Origin: Polaribacter sp.
GTDB lineage: Bacteria; Bacteroidota; Bacteroidia; Flavobacteriales; Flavobacteriaceae
NCBI GenBank assembly: GCA_029245785.1
Contig: JAQWOR010000077.1
Coordinates: forward strand, 216,995 to 280,994
Direction of reading: 5' to 3'
DNA length: 64,000 bases
A model generated the notes under the pieces. The model searched no databases. It was not told where the DNA came from and saw only the letters and a program-made list of their open reading frames with translations. Shown here piece by piece: positions 28,330 to 37,637 of the stretch. Positions within the stretch are counted from its first letter, which is position 1. Every line of letters begins with the position of its first letter. The position numbers and the translations under genes were made by a program.

Positions 28330-28878
28330 CTAATTTAAATCTATTTCTAAAACAGTATCGTCATTATTTCCATAGTTTCTTGCGCTACTATATTTCCAAT
28401 CTATTGGGTCAGTAACAAACCCAGCCTTTAACGGATTGTAATGGATATAATTTAATTTTTGCTCGAATACCTTTAATGACCATATTTCAATAGGATGATT
28501 ATTTTGCTGCCAAAACTGAGCAGTTTTTACATTGCTGTTTTTTGTCCCATGCTCATAAAATATTTTAAACATCCATTTTTTTCTGCTTTCTTTAGGGTTC
28601 TCTTTAATTATTTTTAGCATTTTTCTTGATGTAAACCCTTTAAAGTCTCTTATCAGTTCAGAAGGGAGACTCAACTCAGATCGAAAAATTAAATGAACAT
28701 GACTAGGCATTAAACAGTACCCATAAATTTCCATTCCTTTGTTTTTTCTGCAATAATCTAAAGAATTGATGATACAGGAAAAATAAACCTCTCTTATAAA
28801 TACATCGATCCAATTAACAACAGCAAAACTTATAAAGTACGCTCCGTCTTTATTTCTAAATTTATATTTTCTACTCAT
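28330..28878 (-). mobile_element. REP-associated tyrosine transposase (RAYT), copy 1
   Basis: A 182-aa Y1/HUH single-strand transposase of the IS200-like RAYT group. The HUH motif is H60-V-H62 (MPSHVHLIF), and the catalytic Tyr is Y144 in NYIHYNPLKAGFV. The C-terminal DWKYSSARNYG is also typical. RAYTs act on REP hairpins but are usually single-copy and not autonomously mobile. Here an inverted REP-like pair lies just past the stop codon. The ATG overlaps the TGA stop of the DUF5689 gene by 4 bp (28875-28878), so it may be translated by coupling. No IS ends or target duplications were seen. Confidence 0.88.
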
Positions 28879-30272
28879 TTCTTTTTTATAATGATATCAT
28901 CCAATTCATACGTTCCGTCATTTGATCTAGATTTACTTCCTGTATATTTAAAAGCAATATATCCAGTGCCAGTATAAGATGATAAATCTATATTTCCAGA
29001 GCTCACCCAGGTTTTATAATTTGTAGCGTTGGGAACAATTACAGCAGGTAAAAGAGTCCAAGTTGCTGTTGTAATATTGGCTTCTATACCATCCCAATCT
29101 GTAGAAATAAAGGCTTCCAACATACTGTTATCGGCAAAACTATTAGAGGTTTTAAAGCTTAACAGCTCATCTTCTTGTGCATCAAAATTAAACCCCGGAC
29201 TGATTAACCATGCAATATTATTTGTATCTCCAGAACGATAAGAACCTATTCTTGCTGATTTCCCTAAAGAATTGGCATCAGCATAAGATTCCCAATCTTT
29301 ACTACCAGCTTCTTTATAATTTTTCCAACCTGCTAAAGAAATAGAGCCTGCAATTGTAGTTTCGAAATATTCTTCAAATAAAGGGTCACATCGGTCTTCA
29401 GTAAAACTAATATTAGAAGGTGTATTGATAATGACCACATAATTTTCTGCACGATAATCTTTTGTCAATACGGCATGTAAAGTGCCTTTTTTAGTAGGAA
29501 TGGTATTGACTTTAAAGCTTGCAAAAGTACTTGTTTGGAGTGATACGTTTTTGCTTGATGCACAGCTAGTTAATGTTCTTAATCCGTCAAATTGATCATT
29601 TGCTTCAGAGGCATATGTTTTTTCAATTTCCGATTTTTGAAATTGAATATTGGTTAATTCTACAAACGTATTGATGTTTGTTTGGCTAAAATTAGCAATT
29701 GTACTTGTTGCTGCAACAACAGTGGCAACTTCTGCAGATCTGATCATATGGTTTGGATAATTTGTTGCAGAAATAGCTTCTACTTTTCCGTTACCATGAT
29801 CTACTCCTAAAATAAATTTACCACCAATAGCATTGGTGGGGTCAATAACAATTTCTCCATCATCATACGAAACAGAAAGGCCATCTAACTTTACATATAC
29901 TTTTCTGCCAAATTCAAAAGTTTCACTTAGAGACGTTTTGTCTATTAATATCTCAATCCCTGCAGTTGGATTTTGGGGCTTGTCTTGTAAAATTAATTTT
30001 TTGTAGAAATTACCGGTTTTATCACTAGAAACAACATAGCCAATAAAGTACGTTGCCAGGTCGTTTTTTCTGAATTTATAATTTAGCTTATTGTTGTTTG
30101 TAAATTCTTGCGCCAATGCAGATTGAACTGCTGTTATACTTGAAGTTGCGGTAATATTGGGTTCTGTAATTGTAATATCAGGAATTTCAAAATCACCATC
30201 TTCCACACAAGAAATGGTTATAAATAGCAGCCCTAAAAGAGCGATTTTGTTATAAAATTGAATTGTTTTCAT
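28875..30272 (-). CDS. DUF5689 lipoprotein, partner of the TonB-dependent receptor
   Basis: A 465-aa lipoprotein (signal ending in FITISC, Cys about 22). The N-terminal half matches DUF5689, an OB-fold-like domain found on Bacteroidota surface proteins, with ATYFIGYVVSSDKTGNFYKKL as a landmark. The C-terminal part, with WKNYKEAGSKDWESYA and YELDDIIIKKK, resembles a choice-of-anchor jelly-roll domain. It follows the receptor gene by 24 nt. DUF5689 proteins are often next to a TonB-dependent receptor and a nuclease-like gene, as here, so a role in capturing or presenting a substrate to the receptor is inferred. Confidence 0.82.
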   Translation of the reverse strand: MKTIQFYNKIALLGLLFITISCVEDGDFEIPDITITEPNITATSSITAVQSALAQEFTNNNKLNYKFRKNDLATYFIGYVVSSDKTGNFYKKLILQDKPQNPTAGIEILIDKTSLSETFEFGRKVYVKLDGLSVSYDDGEIVIDPTNAIGGKFILGVDHGNGKVEAISATNYPNHMIRSAEVATVVAATSTIANFSQTNINTFVELTNIQFQKSEIEKTYASEANDQFDGLRTLTSCASSKNVSLQTSTFASFKVNTIPTKKGTLHAVLTKDYRAENYVVIINTPSNISFTEDRCDPLFEEYFETTIAGSISLAGWKNYKEAGSKDWESYADANSLGKSARIGSYRSGDTNNIAWLISPGFNFDAQEDELLSFKTSNSFADNSMLEAFISTDWDGIEANITTATWTLLPAVIVPNATNYKTWVSSGNIDLSSYTGTGYIAFKYTGSKSRSNDGTYELDDIIIKKK

Positions 30273-30296
30273 AGCGTTGTTTTTTTAAGTGAATTG

Positions 30297-33086
30297 TTAA
30301 AATCGAATGGTTAGGTTTAGAAAATAAGAAGCACCTCTTCCGTACCAATATTTAGTTCCAAATAGCGGTTTTTTTAAAGACTTGTCATCTCTTAATTCTC
30401 TAAAATTGGCATTTCTACCCTGTTCAAACCCACCTGTTTTGTAGTGGGTATTTAAAAGGTTACTAATACTAGCAAAGACCCCAATATAATAGTTGTTTAT
30501 TTTCCAAGATTTTCCTCCAACAGCATTTACAACGGAATAAGGATCAAATTTTTCTTGCTGTAATAATTGCTTTGCCAGTACAGGTTCGTAATCGTTAAAA
30601 GGAATTCCTCCATCATCAGAAAAATTGCTGGTTCTAGTTAGTGGAGCAATATCTACATAGGCATTTTCGAAAAAGTTTATGGTAGCTCCAATCCACCAAA
30701 ATTGAGGATCTCGATATTCAAACCCAACAGAATAGGCATGTTGTGGACCAGCAGCAAGTTTATAATTTTTTAAGTTGGAAGGTCTGGCGTCAAATTCAAA
30801 TTTTTCTGTTTCTGATTTTAGGGTTAATGTAGGGTTGTTGTTATACGTGTATTGCCCAATATTTGCGGCTCCTTTTAGTTTTATAGACGAGGTTATTTGC
30901 GTTTCAGCTCCAATCTCTACACCAAAATGTTTTGTGTCAATTTCAGTTATAATTTCTTGTACAAAGGCAGTAAAGTCAGATCCACTTCCTCCAATTCCAT
31001 CCGCATAATAAAAACCCACTTCAGTGGCATCTGTATTTGTGGAAACATATCCGGTTATTTTTGCCTGAACAAGAGGGGTTCTTATAATATAACTTGCATC
31101 TACAGTGCTTGTTTTTTCATTTTTTAATCCTTCTACGGATGCATTTTGGACTCTCGAATTAGAAAATGAATTTTGTAATGTCGGTGCTTTTGTTTGGTAG
31201 CTGGCATTAAAATTAAGTAAATGTCTGCCTGTAATTTTATAGGTAAAACCTCCTTTTACGCCAAAATTTATAAAACTTAGTTTTTTAGATTTACCTAAAG
31301 ATTCAGTAGCATTTGCAAACTTTCCATTTTGATACAAACCATTTCTTTGATACGAGGTTTTAGAAAAACGTGTTGCTGTATAAAAATCAATTTTTTTATA
31401 GTTGAATTGCGTTTGTACAAAACCATTTATAATGTTGGCATTGAGATTGAAACGGTACTTAAAAGCATCGCCAACACGAACAATTCTATTTGGATGTAGC
31501 AAGTCACTTTGTTGCCTGTTAACTCCTTCTGCAAATGGATCAAGATCTAAAAACCCCGTTCCACCTAATAAATCAAGCATTTTTGCAAAATTTTCGGAGA
31601 CTAAGTTTCTGTATTGCAGGGCAGCATTTAGCAATATGTGATCGGTGAGTTCAGATTCAAAAACGGAATGTATCCAAAGTTGTTGGTCATCATTTCGATC
31701 TTCATACAATACATAGGTTGAATTTCCGCTGTTAAATGAATTTAGATTTGCGCGGTATAAATGAGCCCAATTCAATTGACCATTTTTTAAGAATTCTTGC
31801 TCCAATTCATAGGCTGATCCTGTATTATTATTTCGAATTTGATAGCTTGGTAATTTTTGATAGTATGTAGGGTCTGGATTAGAACCTCCCAAACTCACAA
31901 TAACCGGAATCCCATTAGTTGTGCCATCAATTTTACTGCCTCGATAGTCAATTCTGCTGTTTCCAACCTTTCCAAATTGATAGGCAATATTGGTGTTTAA
32001 TGTTGTTTTATCAGAAACTTTCCAATAGTGATTTAGCATTAATATAGGCTCTACAACTTCTTTTATACGAGAATTTCTGATAACACCATTTTGAGCTCCC
32101 CAATACGAGTTGTATTTAATGCCTCTTAAATCATACACCTCTTGTGTATTTGCAGATGACTTTCCTCTTCTGTTGGGAGTGTAAATTCCTGTAAAATTAA
32201 GAGCGTGCTTCTTGTTTATTTTCTTTTCAACAGATAAAAAAAGAGAGTTTGCGTTATAGAGCGTTCCTTCAGAAAAACCTTCAATACCTGCTCTTTTGCT
32301 TGCAGAAATGGTAAATGCCCAATTATTCTTTAGCATTCCGGAGGCATAAGAAGCCATTACACGATGCGTATAACTTCTGTTTGAAGATGCGTAAGAAATA
32401 CGTCCTCCAGGTCTAGCTTCTGAAGCCCTAACATTGCTATTTGTAGTCCCTAAAACACCTCCAAAAGCATAACTAGAAGGCGATAATCCGTTTGTGAATT
32501 CTTGATTTTTAAGAACATTGTTTAGGCCTCCCCAATTGCTCCATTGGGGCCGTCCATTGTATATTTTATTCATTTCAATACCATTGATAAGCAAGGTTGC
32601 GTTACCAGAATCTAGGCCTCTAATTCGAAAGAAAGAGGCGCTAAATTCGTAGGCGGCAGTTTTTAAATACGTGTCTTTTGACGACTGCAGTAATCCTGAA
32701 ATATTATCAGCAGCAATACTGTCATCATTTAATTCATCATCTGTAAGTGTAATGGTACTTAAATCAGCTACTTCAGAGATGTTTTCATACAAAAAAATGA
32801 TTCCTAAGTCAATTGTTTTACCGACAAACTGAATGGGAAAATTTTGTGTTTCATAACCTTTTAAGGTAATTTCTACAAGGTAGCTTCCGTTGGTTAAATA
32901 CTGTATGATAAAAACACCATCATTCGTTGTAATTTTAGAAATGTTGGTTTTTTTTAGTCGAATTACGACATCTTGTAATGGGGTTTCAGAATTGCTGTCT
33001 ACAACAATTCCTTTGACGATATTCTGAGCAAAAACTCCATAAAAAGAGCCTATGCACAAGAACATCATGAAGATAGTTCTTTTCAT
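30297..33086 (-). CDS. TonB-dependent outer-membrane receptor with carboxypeptidase-regulatory domain
   Basis: A 929-aa outer-membrane protein. A signal peptide ends at about residue 20 (GVFAQ). A carboxypeptidase-regulatory-like domain (VKGIVVDSNSETPLQDVVI) covers about 23-105. A plug follows, with the sequence SASFFRIRGLDSGNATLLIN near residue 148. The rest is the beta-barrel, ending in aromatic SYFLNLTIRF. Such receptors import large substrates with TonB energy. It lacks a SusD partner; a DUF5689 lipoprotein follows, and a nuclease gene is divergent, so nucleic acid or organic phosphate uptake is possible. A 23-bp palindrome lies at its promoter. Confidence 0.92.
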   Translation of the reverse strand: MKRTIFMMFLCIGSFYGVFAQNIVKGIVVDSNSETPLQDVVIRLKKTNISKITTNDGVFIIQYLTNGSYLVEITLKGYETQNFPIQFVGKTIDLGIIFLYENISEVADLSTITLTDDELNDDSIAADNISGLLQSSKDTYLKTAAYEFSASFFRIRGLDSGNATLLINGIEMNKIYNGRPQWSNWGGLNNVLKNQEFTNGLSPSSYAFGGVLGTTNSNVRASEARPGGRISYASSNRSYTHRVMASYASGMLKNNWAFTISASKRAGIEGFSEGTLYNANSLFLSVEKKINKKHALNFTGIYTPNRRGKSSANTQEVYDLRGIKYNSYWGAQNGVIRNSRIKEVVEPILMLNHYWKVSDKTTLNTNIAYQFGKVGNSRIDYRGSKIDGTTNGIPVIVSLGGSNPDPTYYQKLPSYQIRNNNTGSAYELEQEFLKNGQLNWAHLYRANLNSFNSGNSTYVLYEDRNDDQQLWIHSVFESELTDHILLNAALQYRNLVSENFAKMLDLLGGTGFLDLDPFAEGVNRQQSDLLHPNRIVRVGDAFKYRFNLNANIINGFVQTQFNYKKIDFYTATRFSKTSYQRNGLYQNGKFANATESLGKSKKLSFINFGVKGGFTYKITGRHLLNFNASYQTKAPTLQNSFSNSRVQNASVEGLKNEKTSTVDASYIIRTPLVQAKITGYVSTNTDATEVGFYYADGIGGSGSDFTAFVQEIITEIDTKHFGVEIGAETQITSSIKLKGAANIGQYTYNNNPTLTLKSETEKFEFDARPSNLKNYKLAAGPQHAYSVGFEYRDPQFWWIGATINFFENAYVDIAPLTRTSNFSDDGGIPFNDYEPVLAKQLLQQEKFDPYSVVNAVGGKSWKINNYYIGVFASISNLLNTHYKTGGFEQGRNANFRELRDDKSLKKPLFGTKYWYGRGASYFLNLTIRF

Positions 33087-33108
33087 AAGATAGCATTTTT
33101 TTGTTTAA

Positions 33109-33131
33109 AGATAAGAAAATATTTCTTATCT
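33109..33131. promoter_or_regulatory. Operator-like inverted repeat at the TonB receptor promoter
   Basis: Perfect 10-bp arms AGATAAGAAA (33109-33118) and TTTCTTATCT (33122-33131) flank ATA. It overlaps a near-consensus -7 element (TATCTTTA on the minus strand, about 33104-33111), 22 nt from the receptor ATG. A repressor or activator site is inferred. Confidence 0.5.
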
Positions 33132-33214
33132 GCAAGATTGTCAGCACTTTACGATTTATGGTGATTTGTTATGAATCGTTTGTTTATAGGGTCATGATCA
33201 TCCGTTTTGTAATT

Positions 33215-33239
33215 CTACAAGGTTTTTAAAACTTTGTAG
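33215..33239. repeat. Intergenic palindrome between the receptor and nuclease genes
   Basis: Arms CTACAAGGTTTT and AAAACTTTGTAG (33215-33239) are complementary except for one wobble pair. Similar CTACAAGGTTTT-type palindromes are frequent between genes in flavobacterial genomes from memory; no search was run. Confidence 0.45.
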
Positions 33240-33312
33240 GGATCGATTAAAAGAACCGTGTAATTATTTACAGCGAAAAACACAAAACATTGATTTTCTT
33301 GTGTTTTTAGGG

Positions 33313-33320
33313 TATATTTG
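33313..33320 (+). promoter_or_regulatory. -7 box for the nuclease-like gene
   Basis: TATATTTG (TAnnTTTG), 17 nt before the ATG at 33338. Confidence 0.45.
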
Positions 33321-33337
33321 AAATAAAAAGGCGATTT

Positions 33338-34390
33338 ATGAAACGAATGACAATTTTTTTGCTCTTACTTTTTGTTTTTACGGACAATCAAGCTCAAAAC
33401 AATTCAAAGAAGTACAATATCCGAACGATTGCTTTTTACAATTTAGAAAACCTTTTTGACACGATCAATAATCCGAAGACCAATGATGAGTCGAGCCCGA
33501 TTATGAAAATTAAAGGCAATAGAGCAGAGGTGTATTAGGATAAAATAAATAAACTAGCAGCTGTTATTTCTAAAATTGGATTGGAGAAATCAAACACAAG
33601 CCCAGCAATTATTGGTGTTGCAGAAGCAGAAAACAGAACGGTACTAGAAGATTTGATTCGGACGGAATTTTTAAAGGGCAAGGGTTACGAAATTATTCAT
33701 TACCAATCTCCAGACAACAGAGGAATTGATGTTGCATTCCTTTACCAGAAACACTATTTTAAGCCTGTTTATCATGAAGCTTTCAACCCAAGAATTTATC
33801 AAGAAAACCGAAAAGTATATACAAGAGATCAATTGTTGGTTTCGGGTTATTTAGATGATGAGCTAATCCATATTGTTGTCAACCACTGGCCTTCTAGGAG
33901 AGGAGGCGTAGTAAAAAGTCAACAATTAAGAGAAAAGGCTGCGTATCAGAATGTCAAGATTATCCAGCAAATTAGAAAGACAGATGCCGATGCAAAAATT
34001 ATCATCATGGGCGATTTTAACGACAACCCAACTAATACGAGTTTAAAAAAAGTTTTGAAAACAAAAGCAAAGAAATCGAGAGTTCAAGAAGGCGATTTGT
34101 ACAATCCGTTTGAAACTCTTTTTGAGCAAGGATTGAACACTTTGGGCTATCGAGATAATATCAACTTGTTTGATCAAATTTTAATAAGTTCTTCTTTGTT
34201 AAAGCCTACGATAAAAGGAGCTACTTCTTTTAAATTTTTTAGAGCAAGCATTTTTAATAAGCGTTTTTTAACCACCAAGAAAGGACGTTTTAAAGGCTAT
34301 CCATTTCGGAGTTTTTCATACGGAAGATATATTGGCGGCTATAGCGATCATTATCCGGTGTATGTGTATTTAATTAAGGAAGTTAATTAA
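33338..34390 (+). pseudogene. Endonuclease/exonuclease/phosphatase family protein, interrupted by in-frame TAG
   Basis: A secreted metal-dependent phosphodiesterase or nuclease of about 350 codons, with signal peptide (FVFTDNQAQ). It is split by one in-frame TAG at 33536-33538 (codon 67). Both sides keep the same frame and the protein resumes without loss (KINKLAAVISKIG). Active-site blocks are intact: FYNLENLFDT, GVAEAENR, DNRGIDVAFLY, NHWPSRRGG, IIMGDFNDNPTN and GYSDHYPV. The only nearby restart is the ATG at 33581, which would give 269 aa without the signal peptide or the first Asn block. It is either a recent nonsense mutation, a sequencing error, or readthrough. It is divergent from the TonB receptor. 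Confidence 0.85.
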
Positions 34391-34441
34391 TAGGGGAAGT
34401 TTTTTGACATGAGTATTTTGTTAATGCTTTCTTGAATCCTT

Positions 34442-36127
34442 TTATTTCAAATCTTTTAGCAATAATTGAATGGATGTATTGCCATTCCAAGTGTTTTCAT
34501 CTAAGGCATAAGCAATGTTAAATTCATTTTGTGCGATGGATAATTTTTTCCCCAATCCAAAACCAATAGCATTATAGGTTTTTCGATCTGCACCGTAAAT
34601 AATGTTCAGTTTTAAATGACTTTTATCTGCGCCTACCTGTTTTCCAAAGCCGTTATCTCTTACTGAAGAGGAGCTAAAAACAGGTTTCATATTCTGTGGG
34701 CCGAAAGGTGCCATTTGTTGAATAATTCGAAAAAATTTTGGCGTAATTTCTGACAAATCAATTTCTGCATCAATCAAAATTTCTGGAATCAGCAAAGCTG
34801 GGTCTATTGTTTTTGAAACGACTTCTTCAAATTTTTGTTTGAAATTTTCGTAATTTTCTGGAGCTAATGTCAAACCAGCAGCGTATTTATGTCCGCCAAA
34901 TTGTTCGATAAATTCAGAGCATTGCTCAAGGGCATTGTACACATCAAATCCTTTTACGGATCGAGCAGATGCAGCTAATTTTTCGCCGCTTTTTGTAAAT
35001 ACTAAGGTAGGTCTGTAATAGGTTTCTATAAGTCTAGAAGCCACAATACCAATAACACCTTTATGCCAAGTTTTATGATAAACAACCGTTGAAAATTTTT
35101 GTTTTTCATTATGTTCTGTAATTTGTTGTAAGGCTTCATCTGTTATTTTTTTATCGAGTTCTTTTCTGTCAGTATTAAACTTTTCTATGGCGGCGGAAAA
35201 TTGAATTGCGGCATCAAAATCCATTTCAGTGAGCAGTTCTACGGCGTAATTTCCATGTTTCATTCTTCCTGCGGCATTGATTCTCGGCGCAATGATAAAC
35301 ACCACATCGGTAATGGTCAAGATTGTTTTTTTTACTTGCTGAATGATAGCTTTGATTCCGTTTCTGGGGTTGGAATTGATGACTTGTAGTCCTAAATAAG
35401 CAAGGGTTCTATTTTCTCCGGTCATCGGAACAATATCTGCTGCAATAGCGGTGGCAACGAGATCTAAATAAGGTACTAAATCTTCAAGAGATTGCCCTTT
35501 TTTTAAAGCCAAGGCTTGAATCAATTTAAAACCAACGCCACAACCACATAACTCATCATACGGATAGGTACAGTCTATTCTTTTCGGATTTAAAACAGCG
35601 GTTGCTTTTGGAATTTCAGGCCCTGGTTTGTGGTGGTCGCAAATGATAAAGTCGATATTTTTTTTGGAAGCATAAGCAACTTTATCAATGGCTTTGATAC
35701 CGCAATCTAAGGCAATAATCAATGAAAACCCATTGTCTTCTGCAAAGTCAATTCCTTGTGTTGAAATGCCATAACCTTCTGCATATCGATCTGGGATATA
35801 GGTAGCGATATTTGCATAGCTTGTTTTTAAATAAGACGAAACTAAGGAAACAGCTGTAGTTCCATCTACATCATAATCGCCATAAATCAAGATATTTTCC
35901 TTGTTCAAAACGGCTGTTTCAACACGCTCAACAGCCAGATTCATGTCTTTTAGTAAAAAAGGATCATGTACATCGTTTAATGTAGGGCGAAAGAATTTTT
36001 TGGCATCGTCAAAACATGCAATTCCGCGATGAATTAAAAGCGAAGACAATGTTTTGTCAATTCCTAATTCTTGCGATAATTGGTCTATTGTTTCTTTCTC
36101 GGGTTCTGGTTTTAATGTCCAACGCAT
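34442..36127 (-). CDS. recJ: Single-stranded-DNA-specific exonuclease RecJ
   Basis: A 561-aa DHH-family 5'-3' exonuclease. The ATG at 36127 (MRWTLKPEP) is the usual RecJ start; a longer reading to 36214 overlaps the OsmC gene. The metal site is visible in DYDVDGTTA near residue 80 and DHHKPGPEIP near 160. INAAGRMKHG and the DHHA1 glycine-rich block FGGHKYAAGLTL follow. A C-terminal OB-like domain is present. It is last in a leftward run with the OsmC gene. Confidence 0.95.
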   Translation of the reverse strand: MRWTLKPEPEKETIDQLSQELGIDKTLSSLLIHRGIACFDDAKKFFRPTLNDVHDPFLLKDMNLAVERVETAVLNKENILIYGDYDVDGTTAVSLVSSYLKTSYANIATYIPDRYAEGYGISTQGIDFAEDNGFSLIIALDCGIKAIDKVAYASKKNIDFIICDHHKPGPEIPKATAVLNPKRIDCTYPYDELCGCGVGFKLIQALALKKGQSLEDLVPYLDLVATAIAADIVPMTGENRTLAYLGLQVINSNPRNGIKAIIQQVKKTILTITDVVFIIAPRINAAGRMKHGNYAVELLTEMDFDAAIQFSAAIEKFNTDRKELDKKITDEALQQITEHNEKQKFSTVVYHKTWHKGVIGIVASRLIETYYRPTLVFTKSGEKLAASARSVKGFDVYNALEQCSEFIEQFGGHKYAAGLTLAPENYENFKQKFEEVVSKTIDPALLIPEILIDAEIDLSEITPKFFRIIQQMAPFGPQNMKPVFSSSSVRDNGFGKQVGADKSHLKLNIIYGADRKTYNAIGFGLGKKLSIAQNEFNIAYALDENTWNGNTSIQLLLKDLK

Positions 36128-36144
36128 AGCAATTAAAAGTTGGG

Positions 36145-36567
36145 TTATTTTTGATGAAGATAAACGTTTGTTTTTATAGTGGCAAACTTTCGAAACATTT
36201 CTATCACACCACAATACCTGTCTACAGATAAATTTACCGATTTATTGATTTTTTTTTCATCTAAATCAGTTCCATAAAAATTATAATCAACCGTTACAGC
36301 ATGGTAATGTTTCGGATGTTCTTCGGTCAATTCTCCAACAACGGTTATTGTAAAGTCATCAACTTCAGCACGCATTTTTTTAAGCAAAGAAACAACATCT
36401 AGCCCTGTGCAACCTGCTAAAGAAGAGAGCATTAAGGCTTTGGGGCTGTAGCCAACAAGGTCTCCATTATCTGCAGAAGCATCATAAAGGGTTAGTTTGT
36501 GGTTGCTTGGGTTATCAGACTCAAATTGCATGTTTTCTTTCCAAGTAGTGGTAACAGTATTTTTCAT
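36145..36567 (-). CDS. OsmC family protein
   Basis: A 140-aa OsmC/Ohr-fold protein, related to thiol peroxidases that reduce organic hydroperoxides. The second Cys block is SSLAGCTGLDVVSLLKKM, but the first Cys of the Ohr pair is not visible: the matching region (YSPKALMLSS) has none. This points to the YhfA-like subgroup of OsmC, not a full Ohr peroxidase. It lies between the aminotransferase and recJ on the same strand. Confidence 0.85.
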   Translation of the reverse strand: MKNTVTTTWKENMQFESDNPSNHKLTLYDASADNGDLVGYSPKALMLSSLAGCTGLDVVSLLKKMRAEVDDFTITVVGELTEEHPKHYHAVTVDYNFYGTDLDEKKINKSVNLSVDRYCGVIEMFRKFATIKTNVYLHQK

Positions 36568-36606
36568 ATGAATTCTATATATATTGGTGTATAAAAGTAG
36601 TTTATT

Positions 36607-37635
36607 TTAAAACAACAAGAGTTGATTAATTAAAAGATCTAATTGTTTTTTTGTATGATGTGCATTCAACACAATTCTATTCAGTTTTTTTCCTGTTGTT
36701 GGGTATAAAAAGCTAGTGATGATAATTTTTTTTTCAAAAAGATAATCAAAAAGTGTATCATCGTTATGAAAAAGAACAGGATAGGTTTTGTTCATTTTTA
36801 TAGCAGGATGTTTTCCTAATTTAGAAAAGACATAGGCACTATTTTTGTCTAATTTTTCTTTTTGGTTTTTATAGAAGGTTTTTGCGTTTAAAAAGCAGTC
36901 TAAAAAAGCAGGATTCATCCCTGCAGCACCTTTAAAGAGCGCTAATTCTTTTATTTGGCTGATCAACGAAGCCGGCCCCGCAACAAGTCCTCCAGACAAG
37001 CCAAAAGCTTTTCCCAAAGAGCCAACTACAACAATGGCTAGATTTTTTCTTTTCGGAATTGTCGCAGCAATTCCGCAGCCATTTTTTCCTAAAACACCAA
37101 AACTATGAGATTCATCTACAACAATAGTAACATGTACATTAGTAGAGATGTTGTCTAAAAAAGAAAAGGAATAAGGTGTTGTTTCTAGAGAAGGAATGGC
37201 ATCACACAAAATAGCCATCCTATTATTTTTAACAGTTTGTACTAACGGGTTTAAAGTATCATTAATAAACAAAGGCTTGCTATTGGATGCTAAAATTGAA
37301 GGGTGTGTTTTTGGTAAATGAAAAAAAGAATCAATTTTATGCTGTAAAACAGTTATTGTTAGTAAGCCCGCTAAGGTTCCAGAAGAAAGAGTTAAAGCAT
37401 CTTCTTGTTGTAAAAACGGTTTTAAATAGCTTTCAGATTTTTTATAGATAGACAAGGTGTTGTTAGCAGCTCTAGAACTTCCGAAAGAGGTGCCCCAAGT
37501 ATCCATACTATTTTTTAATATTTTTATAAACTGAGGGTGTGTTGTTGCTCCTAAATAAGAAGTTCCGCTAAAGTAGAGAAACTCTTCATTGTGTATAGAT
37601 ACTTTTGCGCCTGGAGATGTGTGTAGTTCCAACAT
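36607..37635 (-). CDS. PLP-dependent aminotransferase-fold enzyme, BioF-like
   Basis: A 342-aa fold-type I PLP enzyme close to the alpha-oxoamine synthases (BioF, KBL). FGSSRAANNTLSIYK is the N-terminal block, VVDESHSFGVLGKNG holds the Asp and His around the cofactor, and VVGSLGKAFGLSGG carries the Schiff-base Lys. It is shorter than BioF (about 385-400 aa) and stands without other biotin genes. It starts 2 nt after the dipeptide epimerase stop, so an amino acid or dipeptide role is as likely as biotin synthesis. Confidence 0.8.
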   Translation of the reverse strand: MLELHTSPGAKVSIHNEEFLYFSGTSYLGATTHPQFIKILKNSMDTWGTSFGSSRAANNTLSIYKKSESYLKPFLQQEDALTLSSGTLAGLLTITVLQHKIDSFFHLPKTHPSILASNSKPLFINDTLNPLVQTVKNNRMAILCDAIPSLETTPYSFSFLDNISTNVHVTIVVDESHSFGVLGKNGCGIAATIPKRKNLAIVVVGSLGKAFGLSGGLVAGPASLISQIKELALFKGAAGMNPAFLDCFLNAKTFYKNQKEKLDKNSAYVFSKLGKHPAIKMNKTYPVLFHNDDTLFDYLFEKKIIITSFLYPTTGKKLNRIVLNAHHTKKQLDLLINQLLLF

Positions 37636-37637
37636 AA

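Noticed and set aside
33581..34390. Independent shorter nuclease gene starting at 33581
   Set aside because: It continues the frame of the upstream 66-aa piece and lacks the signal peptide and first active-site Asn, so one interrupted gene explains both.
36128..36214. N-terminal extension of RecJ
   Set aside because: It overlaps the OsmC gene and has no RecJ features; the family start is at 36127.
36607..37635. Biotin synthesis gene (bioF)
   Set aside because: It is shorter than BioF and no other bio gene is near, so only a BioF-like call is made.
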